Origin: Pholis gunnellus
Lineage: Eukaryota; Chordata; Actinopteri; Perciformes; Pholidae
NCBI GenBank assembly: GCA_910591455.2
Contig: OU342809.1
Span: 3,860,363-3,924,362 of the forward strand
Direction of reading: 5' to 3'
DNA: 64,000 bases
The translations under genes were made by a program, and so were the position numbers. Shown here piece after piece: positions 1 through 10,700 of this stretch. Positions within the stretch are counted from its first letter, which is position 1; the number at the start of each line of letters is the position of its first letter. Below the pieces are notes generated by a model that made no database searches, was not told the DNA's origin, and was given only the letters and a program-made list of their open reading frames with translations.

Positions 1-220
<220 letters not shown>

Positions 221-427
221 CCTCTCCCCCCGGCTCTGCAGTGCTCGGCAGATGATTTGCAGGTTGAACAGCTCCTCGTGCAGCTGGAGGCTCCCCTCCC
301 TCAGCACGCCGCCCTCCTCCTTCTCCTCCTCGCCGCTCCAGCCCTCCTGCCGCAGGCTGTTCACCATCCTGCACAGGTTGACCAGCGACACACGCCAGTA
401 GGAGGCACTCTGCTTATTCTGTTTCAT
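221..427 (-). CDS. nts: nts exon 3
   Basis: 207 nt, 69 codons in phase 0, from acceptor ttctttgcag (ending 428) to donor gtgaga (220-215). It encodes the conserved middle of the precursor, with SYWRVSLVNLCRMVNSL and HEELFNLQIICRALQ. The segment GWSGEEEKEEGG is an acidic, poorly conserved insert. The donor lies against a long (CA)n array in the transcript, so the intron starts gtgaga followed at once by CA repeats. Confidence 0.88.
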
Positions 428-3400
428 CTGCAAAGAAGGAACACGGGAGGAGGTTTCGAATTGAATACAGGAAGTGATTGTTGTTTTTTTTCCAAATTCA
501 AATCATGGTAATTAATTAGATCGTCACTGTGAAGAGATCATTTAATTGAAGTTTCGTTTAACGTTGTGAACTTAAGTGTAAATTGAGTTGAGGCCAAGAG
601 GCAGACCAGAGGGTAAAAGCACAGTTGCTGAACAACCCGATGTTTACACCATGAAGATGTTTTATTATTATTTTAACGTCTATTTATTGCCTTTTTCTAT
701 TCAATATTCAACTTTTTCTGTCATGAATGTGCTATATTGACCATTAGATCCAGGCAAAAAGGGGGTGGACACAATAACGAGAACACTTATACAATCTAAT
801 CCAACAGCCCCGCTATGCTCTGTTAACATCGTATTGTTGTAGTCATGTTTGGTCACAACTATAGAAATGATACTACTGAAGAAACGATGGAATGTTGTGG
901 TTAATGTTATTATTGTGTTTTTACTGCTCATTGTCCATGTGGTCATATTGTGGGGTAATTCTTATTTCAGACAAAATAGTCATTGATATGTCTTTCACAA
1001 TGTTTTTTTCTTTTGTATTGAGTCCCAGCTCTGAATCTCACTTATTGATTTTGAATTTTTTTGTCAGCCTTCCTTAGTGATCTGCTAAACCACCTCGATG
1101 CAATTCATTTGTTCCACTGAAGTGCTGTCGTCTGTTTGCTGTTTCGGAGGTTTTTTTCTACATGCAAACAATTTCCTCCGCTGTATTTTTACACTTGAAG
1201 CAGTAAACGCTTTGGCAGTTCCCTTTAAGAGGCGCTGAGGACGCATGTGAGGCTCTTACCTCTCGCTGATGTTAAGATATATGTGCTATTTCTTAAACAT
1301 TCTCATGGCGCCAGACACCCAGAGTGATATGCTAGTCACATCTAACCTCATCTAGCTGCAGCCTGTTCTGTTGTAATCCAGTTGTAGTGCTTTAAAGCGG
1401 TGGAGGATCCCGGGGCCTCGTATGCGTGTCGAGGGCCAGAGATCTTCCACACAAAGACCCCTGGGTGTCACTGATGATGATGGAGAGATTAAGGGCGCGA
1501 GGGGAAATTGTTTAGATGGCCACAAGCCCTCTGAGACTTTGCGTTGTTCATGAACATCCCGAGGAATAGAGTCTCCTCTGATGTTGCAAAGACAGGAGCC
1601 AAGAGATGAAACGCAGGTTGCTTCTTTTTTTTTTGCCCGGCGGGGGGAAGACATGCAATAAAAGCTTTAGAGAGACGTCGAATGAACAACGCACCGGGGA
1701 CGGCACATAAGCTGCCACTGACATTTACAAATCATTCATGCATTTTCACTTAGTTTTGAATTATGAGTGGAGTCAGGGGTGGTTTAAAATGAAAGATGGA
1801 GCTGATCAGGATCTTCTCCCTTGATGTAATTAATAACTTTCCGGGATGGGATTATGAGCAAATGCAGGGGTCTACTACCCTAACAATCCCCAGCAGACCA
1901 ATTATTATTAACAAATCAGCCTTTTCTCTCAATTGTCACGACTGGATTTTCTGTCAGTGACAGCTTATAGCAACAGAGCCACCAACATTCAGCTACAGCT
2001 AAAAAAAGGAGCCATACTTTACTCTTTTGGCATTTTAAATGCACTTGAAAAGCCTTATCTGCATTCAAATGTTGTGAGTGAGGAGGGAGCACAAGGGCCA
2101 ATGTCAAAATCGGCCAGCCTGATAGATGAACCCTGGCTGTGGAATAAAGCCGTCATGTCCAATAGAGAAATGAGAGGCAGAGAGGAAGTCTCTCCTGCAT
2201 TGAATCAGATAAAAAGAAGAGTGGAGATCAATCAATTTAGCGCTCGGCTGAAGAAATGATTACATCAATATCGCGTTATGAGGCCAGATATCGTCTCACA
2301 TGTTGGATATCTTAATTTGGCACAGGTGTTGTTCTCGGATTTGCTTTTAGTCATTGTATCCACATCCACGTTTAAATAGCCTTTGAAGGCAGCAATAGTC
2401 AACTCTAAAATCGTCGCTATATCGATATCGAGGTATTTGGTCCAAAATATCGTGATTATTGATTTCCCCCACATCGCCCAGCCCTAATGTGAAGGCTACA
2501 GTTAAGATAGAGAGCCACAAGTATCTTCTGCACTTTACAGCTTCTTGAGCACTCCGTCACCCGGCTGGTTATTATTTCAATCATCGCCCTCTCTCTGAGC
2601 AACCTCCAGCAGCAGTGAATCACGCGGCTGATTTGTCACCGTCACGTCTGCGTATATACGAGCACCGCGGTTGTGTATCGTTATGGTGGAAGATGCGTCG
2701 TTTGCGACGCCGTCAGCTCCATCTGAATCTCATTACGCTCGCGCCATCCGTCTCCTCGTGCCCACTGGTTCCACTCTCTCCATCGACTGCCTCGCCTTGA
2801 GCTCACGCCACCAGACGTGTGTTAAAAAGCATTAAGTTCCAACTCAATAACTTCCCGCAGCTCATCTTTTCATCTCAAATCAAAACAAGGTCGGTCTAAA
2901 AGCCAAGTTAGTCCCTGAAGCCTCTTACAGTAAATGATTCATCTCCCATGAGCACAGCCAAAAGGTGAGGCTGACGCACCGAGACCACCTGGGCAGCCTG
3001 TGTGTTGGGTGAAGGGTCACTAGCTGACCTGGTGGGTTGTAGCTTTTTTGTTTCTGATGTTACATTTGCACAAAAAAAGAAAGAGGGACCCCTGTACCTT
3101 AGAAGTGAAGAGACTGCTGAGTAGCTCCTCTTCCAGCGCTCGCTGATCCTGGTCGACGTCTGTCGGTCACAAAGAGAAACTGTCTCATAACCTTCAACCA
3201 AATCTAATCAAGAGCTTAATGAACCCCATGTGATTGCTGACTCATAAATGTCAAGGAGATATGGGAGTAGAGAGTGCTCGTTATCAATTTGTCTGTTCGA
3301 CTGTTTCATCTTCCTCGTGAGCTGGAAGAGTTTGCAACATTTACATCTCGAGCACAATGTGAAGACGACCCACATTCTTATTCGTTTGATTGACACCTGT

Positions 3401-4208
3401 TGATTTACGGAGCTCCCAGTTTGCTCTGAGAGTGAAGCCAAACCCACATTACCCAATAAAGCTTTGTTAATCCAACATCTGTTATTGACTGTGATGATTC
3501 AATTTAAGTTGTTCCATCTTACAACAGTGATTCGTAATAGCCTGTATTTAATGTGATATATATATATATACACACACATTTTTTTTAAATGTCATCTAAT
3601 AAATATGGTTTGCTCTGCTGTGGTTTATTTAGAGGTTCTTTTGTGTATAAACGTGGGTTGAAATGGGTTCTAAATGGTTTTAGAAAAACTCTGAATCAAT
3701 AAATCACAACTTGTGAAGAGAATAAGACGAATAAAAGAAATATTTCTACTGGAATCAATTAACTAAGGTTTCAAAGTTATTGGCCTCCTGAAGTCATTTT
3801 TTGATCAATTGTGGGACCAGAAAAAAGGAATAACTACCTGAGGAATAAATCATTTTGGCCGCCAGGGTATTTCAGCATTTAATCCAGAAAACCCAAACTC
3901 AGACAACCTTTATGCTATGAACAAGCTTTGACATGAGAAGAAATATAAATATTTCCATGATTTAGAGAGTGCAGTTTTTCAATACTGCACCTGTTGCACA
4001 CAGGAAGTTATGCAAGAGGCAAAGACTTGATCCATACTTTGCTTGAGTCTCGTGGTTTCCTCCCTTATTTAGTAACTGTTTAAGAAGTCAATGATTACTC
4101 ATGAAATCATAGCAGGATGCCAGTTGAAAGAGTCCCGGGGTGCTTACCTGTACAAAGTCCACCACACGTGAAACAGAGGAGAAGCATGCACGCCAAGTGT
4201 GCCTGCAT
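221..4208 (-). CDS. nts: Neurotensin/neuromedin N precursor, 5' part of gene (exons 1-3; last exon off the left edge)
   Basis: Secreted precursor of the peptides neurotensin and neuromedin N, made in vertebrate gut endocrine cells and neurons. Three coding exons (4148-4208, 3098-3159, 221-427) join in frame with GT-AG borders to give 110 residues. Visible parts: a signal peptide of about 20 residues (MQAHLACMLLLCFTCGGLCT), a short acidic segment ending LLSSLFTSK, and a conserved region with the patterns SYWRVSLVNLCRMVNSL, LHEELFNLQIIC and RALQ. These align with the human segments around SWKMTLLNVCSLVNNL and IYQLHKICHSRAFQ. Known for the family: the KR-flanked peptides sit in the last exon, which is outside this window, so hormone sequence cannot be confirmed here. 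The start is the first ATG before the hydrophobic core and has A at -3. The neighbour rassf9 is divergent, as in human. Identity is firm; the gene is cut by the window edge. Confidence 0.9.
428..3097 (-). other. nts intron 2
   Basis: 2,670 bp bounded by GT-AG. It contains one recognised repeat (2261-2486). A moderately GC-rich, non-repetitive stretch near 1350-1690 has open frames on the minus strand with no recognisable protein; it could be a conserved non-coding element, but nothing in the sequence proves it. No further exon seen. Confidence 0.7.
2261..2486 (-). repeat. Teleost dispersed repeat rich in atatcg
   Basis: On the minus strand it starts TAGGGCTGGGCGATG and runs through AT-rich, TATCGATATCG-containing sequence. 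This start and composition are typical of a very common teleost non-autonomous element that I recognise by its pattern (cgcccagcccta end, cgatat tracts). Family name not assigned. Confidence 0.7.
3098..3159 (-). CDS. nts: nts exon 2
   Basis: 62 nt reading minus between a pyrimidine-rich acceptor ending gaccgacag (3160) and donor gtacag (from 3097). Joined to the last G of exon 1, it reads D-VDQDQRALEEELLSSLFTSK. It resembles the human segment with ALEADFLTNMHTSK and has the same final TSK. Phase 1 in, phase 0 out, so exons 1 and 2 sum to 41 whole codons. Confidence 0.88.
3160..4147 (-). other. nts intron 1
   Basis: 988 bp between exon 1 and exon 2. AT-rich, with a short (TA)n(CA)n tract near 3557-3578. 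No other feature supported. Confidence 0.7.
4148..4208 (-). CDS. nts: nts exon 1, signal peptide
   Basis: 61 coding nt reading minus: ATG at 4208-4206, 20 codons plus one base, then donor gtaagca (4147-4141). The encoded hydrophobic stretch ACMLLLCFTCGG matches the mammalian neurotensin signal peptide (VCMLLLAFSSWS) in position and in the shared CMLLL core. Predicted cleavage is after the CT at its end. The exon is too short to stand out as an open frame and was found from the signal-peptide pattern and the splice donor. Confidence 0.88.
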
Positions 4209-4460
4209 CTTGATGAGAAAACAAACAAAAACTAAAAGAAAAAAAAAATAAGGGATCCCACACTGAAGAATTCACCTGCGGAGGAATCTAGTCCATAAGG
4301 TTAAAAGGTCAGACACAGACCGCTAAAGAGGCTGGAGAGGGGATTCTGTAGTGATGCTGCTGCTTCCTCTTCTTCTTCTCTTCCAGCTCCCAACACGCTT
4401 CCCCTTTCCTCGCCGTTTTCTGTTTGGCTGTGCAGTGCAGTGGGCTCCATTCCCCCCCAG

Positions 4461-4467
4461 TTTATAA
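4461..4467 (-). promoter_or_regulatory. Probable nts TATA box
   Basis: TTATAAA on the minus strand, about 250 bp upstream of the nts start codon. It would place transcription start near 4430-4435 with a 5' leader of about 220 nt. Mammalian NTS genes are TATA-containing, and a CRE lies about 10 bp further upstream, which is the expected spacing. Confidence 0.6.
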
Positions 4468-4477
4468 GAGCCACATG

Positions 4478-4485
4478 TGATGTCA
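4478..4485 (-). promoter_or_regulatory. CRE/AP-1-like site of the nts promoter
   Basis: TGACATCA on the minus strand, 10 bp upstream of the TATA box. From memory, the mammalian neurotensin promoter has a near-consensus CRE/AP-1 element with this same octamer close to its TATA box. A second 7-of-8 CRE match, TGACGTCT, lies at 4593-4600 on the same strand. Confidence 0.55.
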
Positions 4486-4917
4486 GAGGATCGGTCCTCT
4501 CTCTCCTCATCTCCACCCCCACCTTCCCACCCACTGACACAGCCCCCTTCATCCACCCATCAGTCTCTCCTCTCCTGTGTCATCGTTTCATCAGACGTCA
4601 CTTTGGCATCACAGGGCGAATGTTGTTGTTGTTTGTTTTTTTTTGCGTCAAGCTTTGAGAGATTTGGTTATTTCAGCTCATGGGTGCACACAGTCTGAGG
4701 TTTGTTTTGCTCTAGTCTCCCAGGGACGGGATGCAGGGGCGATGTGGGAGGATGCACAACGAAGATTCACTCTTTTGTGTCTATTTGGAGAAGCCGGGCT
4801 CCACCACATCTTTTTTTATTTTACAAATCATGTGTCTTTTCAAAGCAGCAGGGGATTGTCTAGACTTTCAAAGCAAATGAGAGCCAACCTAAGACGTATA
4901 ATCATAGTAATAAGCAG

Positions 4918-4921
4918 CCAG

Positions 4922-4967
<46 letters not shown>

Positions 4968-4971
4968 CTGG
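4918..4971. repeat. Perfect AT palindrome, 54 bp
   Basis: A (TA)n run of about 44 bp flanked by CCAGTT on the left and AACTGG on the right, so the whole block is its own reverse complement. It could extrude as a cruciform and may be variable in length. Confidence 0.95.
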
Positions 4972-6589
4972 AAATATATTCTTATTTGAAAGTTGAATTG
5001 TCCATATTAAACCCTCTCAGTAGAAATAATGCACCGCCTATACTTCTTTAAAACTTTTTTATATCAATGATCCTTGACATAGACGTAATATGTTAGTGAC
5101 ACTCTTAAATAAAGTTTCTTTTGAAATACACCTTCTCCTTCACAATAATTTGTGGTGAGTTTGCTCAGTGGTCATAAAATAATAAAAAAACTTTAAAATA
5201 AAGGACACCTTCCATGTTGTTAACTCGAAGTTTAAAGTAAATTCTTGAGCTGAAACAGCAGTTAAAACAATTATAATTTCAGTTTTTTTTTAATTATTTT
5301 TATTATTATTCCAATTCAACACTGCTAAATATTGAATATGCATAATTTGATCTGCTCCATGGACCACAAGGGAGGATTTCACTCTTAAATATTGCAAATA
5401 AAGACAGAAGAGGAACGTGAACAGCTCCTTAACAAACACAAACGAATAAAAGTAAAAATGCTGGCTTCATCCCTGAAATCATTTTACAAATATCGTAATA
5501 TGTTACGGAAGTTACTACGGAGTCCCACAAGGATCCATTTTAGATCCTCTCCTGTTACAGGATTGGATTTTTTTATATATAAATGTTATAAGAGACTAAG
5601 TTCATGCAATGTCTACATACAGTAATATCACATCACTTCACCACATACAGTATGCTACTCTCTTATGTCTGGTCTGCTTTAGTTTGAACTTCATATGCAC
5701 AAAACAATCAATCACATAAATGTTATACATTAAATACTAGCAGCATTCTTCTCGGCAGCATACTTTGCCAGGACATAATTAAGTCAGTTCCTCGCTTTAC
5801 TGTTTATTAAACAACAGTTTTCTGGCTTTGACACTGTATTATTAATGTGGTACACTATCACAAAAACAAATCCACTTTGATTTAAAGCCACCAAGTAAGT
5901 CTAGGCGTGTCAGCACATTCTCTCAAATCAAATCAAACGTTTCACACTAATTGTTCCCCACAGAGAATTATATCCTTTAAATGTGGAGAAAATATCCCAG
6001 TTGGAGCTGCTTCAAAACATGCGTGTTGTGCCAAAGATATTTCGAGCACAGAGACCAGCCAGACTGGAGTAAAAGCAGGCTGCATTCCTCTCATGTCTGA
6101 ATTTCATCTTTTATCGTTTGAATCCAGCAGGGAGAGCCACTTACTCTCAGTCCTCTGCTGTCCTGCGCTGCAGCTCACTGAGACCGCATCATCATGTTTA
6201 CAGGACTTGGTTTTGCCTCTTCATTCAACTTTTAGAAAGATATGTAGATCAGCCTGATAAAAGAAACAAATAAAAGTGCAGAAGTGGGTTCACTGCACTG
6301 TCTGTAATGACTAATATGTCAAATCTGTGTTTTTTATTAGAATATTTGTGCATATGGTACTTTCAAGGTTTTTTTCCTACACTTTCTACACCATAATGTC
6401 ATATCCCCTTAAGAACCTTCAATTTAATAATGTCTTTAATCTGACTTTATCATTAAGTCATTTACTGTATTTAGTTTGAATCCCCAATGTTTTACTGTTT
6501 TCGCTGAACAATGTGACTTTCTCGGTGTGTCGGTAGTAGTTTCTCGGGTTGCTCCTGCAGGTGTAAGGGAAGGGGGCAGACATACACCA

Positions 6590-6777
6590 ATGCATGTCAG
6601 CGCAGTGTGGGAAACACCTCCCTCCGCCTTTCGGATGGGGCGGACAGAGTCGCTGCAGTCGGAACACCCTTCAACTTTTCCCCAAACACTCCACAAAGTG
6701 TCCGACGTCCTGCCATGCTGGGGCTGTAACGCATTTCGGAATTGCTGGTCTATATTTCCCCCTCGCGCTCCCGAGTC
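6590..6777 (+). promoter_or_regulatory. Likely rassf9 promoter and 5' leader
   Basis: This segment just upstream of the start codon is locally richer in CpG than its surroundings and has a GC box, GGGGCGG, at 6637-6643. No TATA box is evident. The transcription start cannot be fixed from the sequence; a TATA-less GC-box promoter is inferred. Confidence 0.4.
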
Positions 6778-6824
6778 ATGGCTCCGTTTGGAAAAAACTT
6801 CCTGAAAGCTCGACAGAAAAACAG
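6778..6824 (+). CDS. rassf9: rassf9 exon 1 (47 coding nt)
   Basis: Encodes MAPFGKNFLKARQKN plus two bases of an arginine codon, followed by donor gtaatt at 6825. It matches the human RASSF9 N-terminus closely (MAPFGRNLLKTRHKNR). Too short for simple gene finding; recognised from the protein pattern. Confidence 0.93.
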
Positions 6825-7715
6825 GTAATTTGATGAGGAGAGGGACGTTTCTTGACGGGAAACCTGTTCCGTGTGTGTGTGTGGGGTTTTTTTCTCCGAG
6901 TTCGATCATTATGAAGGGAGAATTACGCACTGGATATATGGGCGAGCTGCACGAGGGGCAAAGTAGACTAATGTTTTAGAAAGAAGTTTTGTTTTTACAT
7001 CCAAGTTATTTGAGACGGATACCGCTGGCTACAGTCCAAATGCAATCAAAGTATTATAGCAACATGGTGACACTGGTGGGGCATGAAATACACCTCAGAG
7101 TAAAACTAATGCACCATTAAAACACAATGAACAACCACAGGGACACAATCTAAAGTTAAAGGAATATTAGGTTAGTTGCATTGGGGCCCAGGTGGTGTGT
7201 GTGTGTGTGTGGGGGGGGGGGGGGCGGGGGGGGGGGGGGGGGGGGGGATAACAATATCAGACAATATCAGACAATATTTATATCTATCGGATCAGTACTC
7301 TGTATTGGCTGATACCCAAAACCTAGGTATCTGTATCGGGACCGACAAAGTCAAATAGGTGAGTCCCCATCAGAATGCCACCACAATAAATAACATTGTT
7401 CTCAAAGAAAAACCCACATAAAATGATCAAAAGGTACCATTAACTAAATATTCCCTCGAAAATGCAAACCCATGTCCATCGTGGTTTTCTTTTTTTCGCG
7501 GGTGGTGTAAAATAGTCATTAAAAAATGATATTCTTATTCTACACAAACTATAAAAAACTAATAATAGTGTCCACTTGGGCCCATCCTAACGTCACACCA
7601 TCTAACACACTTCCATTACTGTTTTAAACCAACATCAACCAGCATGTTGCATTGGGATTCGGGGAGCATTGTTGATGAAGATGAAGTTTATCTGTCAATA
7701 TTTAAGGCAGTATTG

Positions 7716-7794
<79 letters not shown>

Positions 7795-10700
7795 ATCAAG
7801 GATTAAGGGGGAGTTTTAAAGCATAGTTTTGCCACATAATGTGACATTCTCTCTAAATGTAACTGGTGTGAGAAGGTGTTAGTTATCAGACTATTACCAT
7901 TATGGAAAGTTAGAGAAAAATATGCCCTTTGATAGTGGGCCTCATTCCTGTCAAAGTACACTATACTGTACATCAATTTATAAGAGCTTCTGCTCTCCTC
8001 TGTAATTACTACAAAGATTTTTTCTTTTTTATTTAATACGCGTTTCATCCGGGACACCAGAGTCAAAGAACATCTTGACTTCAGAGATCCTGTCATCAGC
8101 GCTCGTATAATTTCCTTCAGCAATTTCCCCGAGTGGCTATCGTGGCCTTTTGATGTGCCGCATGACTGCAGCTGAGATCCAGCCCCAGCTTTTCAAAAAA
8201 GGTGGGAAAATTAGATTTTCTGAGCCACAAGCTGCCCACCGTTATTGGTGCACAAATTCTATTTGGACTCTTGACTGCAGACTTTTTGTAGTGCAGAGTT
8301 GGTAAACAAGAGTTTCTCTTTTTGGAGGTATCTAGGTCACGAGCCAATCCCTCGCAGGGTGCAGACAGGATTCATGTTGCCAAGACCAGGATCAGGAAGG
8401 TTTTTAATTGTGCGTAAAGAACTGTTTTCATTAGCTTTACTTAAGACTCATTTACCACCGAACTCAGCGGGAAAAGGCTTTGGATTAAGTTCAGAAATAA
8501 AAACAGGCTTTTATGCTAAATTACTGGGGGAAGAAATGTTTGACAGTGGCAGCCGCAGCAGAGTGGATGTATTTTCACATCACAGACCTTTGATAACTTC
8601 AAAACAGTCTGACTGAGGCGGTCTCCTGTGGATACAGTGGCCGTCTTATTTTCTTCATGTTGTGTAGTAATTACCACCACAGCACCTATAATTACCTCAA
8701 ATGTTCAGATCTATAGATATGTCAAACGCTTGAATTCAGAGACTCGCTTTTACTCGCTCTGGGATGTTTGCAGAAGAATTACATGTGGAGTCGCAGTCGG
8801 TTCAGAACTTTGTCTCACTTCAGAGTAATTGTGGCGCTGATTACAGCTGTTTAATGCTCGTAGCCATCAAAAAAAATCACAGTGCGTCGTCGAGGCGTCA
8901 AACTGGCGTCCATACAGTGGACCAGCACGTACAGGACTTTAAAATGGTTCTAAAATTACCAGCCAGCGTCACGTGGGACCAAATCAATGCAGCAGCGTGA
9001 CAGCATTGTGCACGGGGCCAATTAGCTGCCGAAATTGTTTGGTTAACACAAATGATGGCAATTGTGTTGAAAGAGAGTAAGCAACTTGTTTTTTTTTTCA
9101 CTGAGCGAAAGCTTATTTGGTGATTCACAGACCTGCTGGGGGGATAAGAGGGTGGGTGGTGTCACAGAGGAAGGGAAGAGAAGGGTGTGTTGTGTCTCTG
9201 CGCACAGATGCCTATCAGAGTGAGACTCATCCCAGAGATCAACATATGCAGATAGAGAAATGATGTTATTTCCTCGCTGATCCCTCATCCTCTCTTTCAG
9301 ATAAGAGCGAGAGAGGAAGCGTCTCTTGTCCGTTATCTGCTCTGCGACATGCTCTGTGTTTCGTGTTCTCTGTTATAATAAACAGACACAGAAAACACCT
9401 TCCCTATCCGAGATATCAAAGTGTTATCAGGATAGCAATATGACAATTTTCAACTCACAGGGGGCGCAACATTTGTTTAAGGCGATGTGTGTTACAAAAT
9501 ACAAAAGATACATTTTAAATTAAATATTGTCGAGCTGCAGAGCCGATGTGTCATATTCTACAGACTGAAGGAAACATCTTTGTTTGACACGGATTCCTGC
9601 ACAAAAACCATCCAACATTTCAGCATGTTTTTCAATGAAAAAGATAATAATTATGTAAACATTTAATTTGTAATTAATTATATACATTATATATTATTAT
9701 ATAATTATATATATAGAAAGTCAGAACCTGTTGACAGCAATGGCAACAGGATAAATATGCTACAACAGCTTTGTTCTGTTGGGAATAAATGCATCACCTT
9801 ATCATATTACTATTGATCTGAGAAGACAGTGGAAAGCTATAATTCTGTCATTTGTTATGACTTGTTTGAACCAGCAGCATGCAGTCCTCTGTGGTAACTT
9901 GTAGTTTGCTAATTTATTACACAGAGAGAATTGTTCCTCTCTACAAGGTCGTCATTATGAGCATTACAATGGAAGAGAGAGCCCTGCCACCATGACAGAG
10001 CTCTAAAGAAATTCATATAATTGAAATGTGGTTTCCTCCCGCACCTCCGATGTCTCACTCAGTATCTCAGCTTGTAAGTTCAAGCTGAAGCTAAGCAGGT
10101 CTGCTCAGGTTTCTTGGGTTCACTCGAGTGTGAAATGTTGAGGTTTAACCCGTCCTGTGTTATTCACTTCACAGCATCCATCCGCACGATAACATTTTAT
10201 AATGAAATATTTATATTTAATCATCGTAAGTCCTAATTGACACATTTCCAATCATGAGTTCATCACAACATCCTTGTTAGCTTTGTGAATTATCACCCCA
10301 AAGCTGTGCCCTATGAGGTCCACCCTCATGTGTGGCGTCTGGAACCGCAGCCTAATCCCAAACTATGAATATCAAAGTGACAGCCCTTATGAACGTATTA
10401 GCTGCGATGCAATCAGCCCAATGGTGCGTGTGGTATTTGTGTTTGTCCTGGTAGGGAGTTGACTAGAGAGGGTTAGGGCAAGCTAAGAGACTTATTATGC
10501 CAATCTCATCAAAATGTTTGACAATGATTTGATTATTGACAGTGATAACGTTTTTTAGTCTTAAAGGTATCTGACTTTCAACCTACAAACAGCTCAAAAG
10601 GGAAAAAAATATTCCGGTAACTCTTTTGAAACTGCTGTCTTGGTGCCAGTTCTGTGAATCATTGCTCCATTAAGGAGGTGCCGAGGTTCTTAAGAGACAA

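Larger units (their letters stand above)
4209..6777. other. Divergent intergenic region between nts and rassf9
   Basis: 2.6 kb separating the two start codons. It holds the nts core promoter near 4430-4600, a purine/pyrimidine-biased stretch at 4330-4560, an AT palindrome at 4918-4971, AT-rich filler from 5000 to 6400, and a CpG-bearing segment just before rassf9. No open frame here resembles a protein. Confidence 0.7.

Noticed and set aside
1933..2259. 108-codon open frame in nts intron 2
   Set aside because: No similarity recognised, no splice context and the wrong strand for nts.
6436..6930. 164-codon minus-strand open frame over rassf9 exon 1
   Set aside because: Overlaps the CpG-rich rassf9 start on the opposite strand; no domain. 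Treated as a composition effect.
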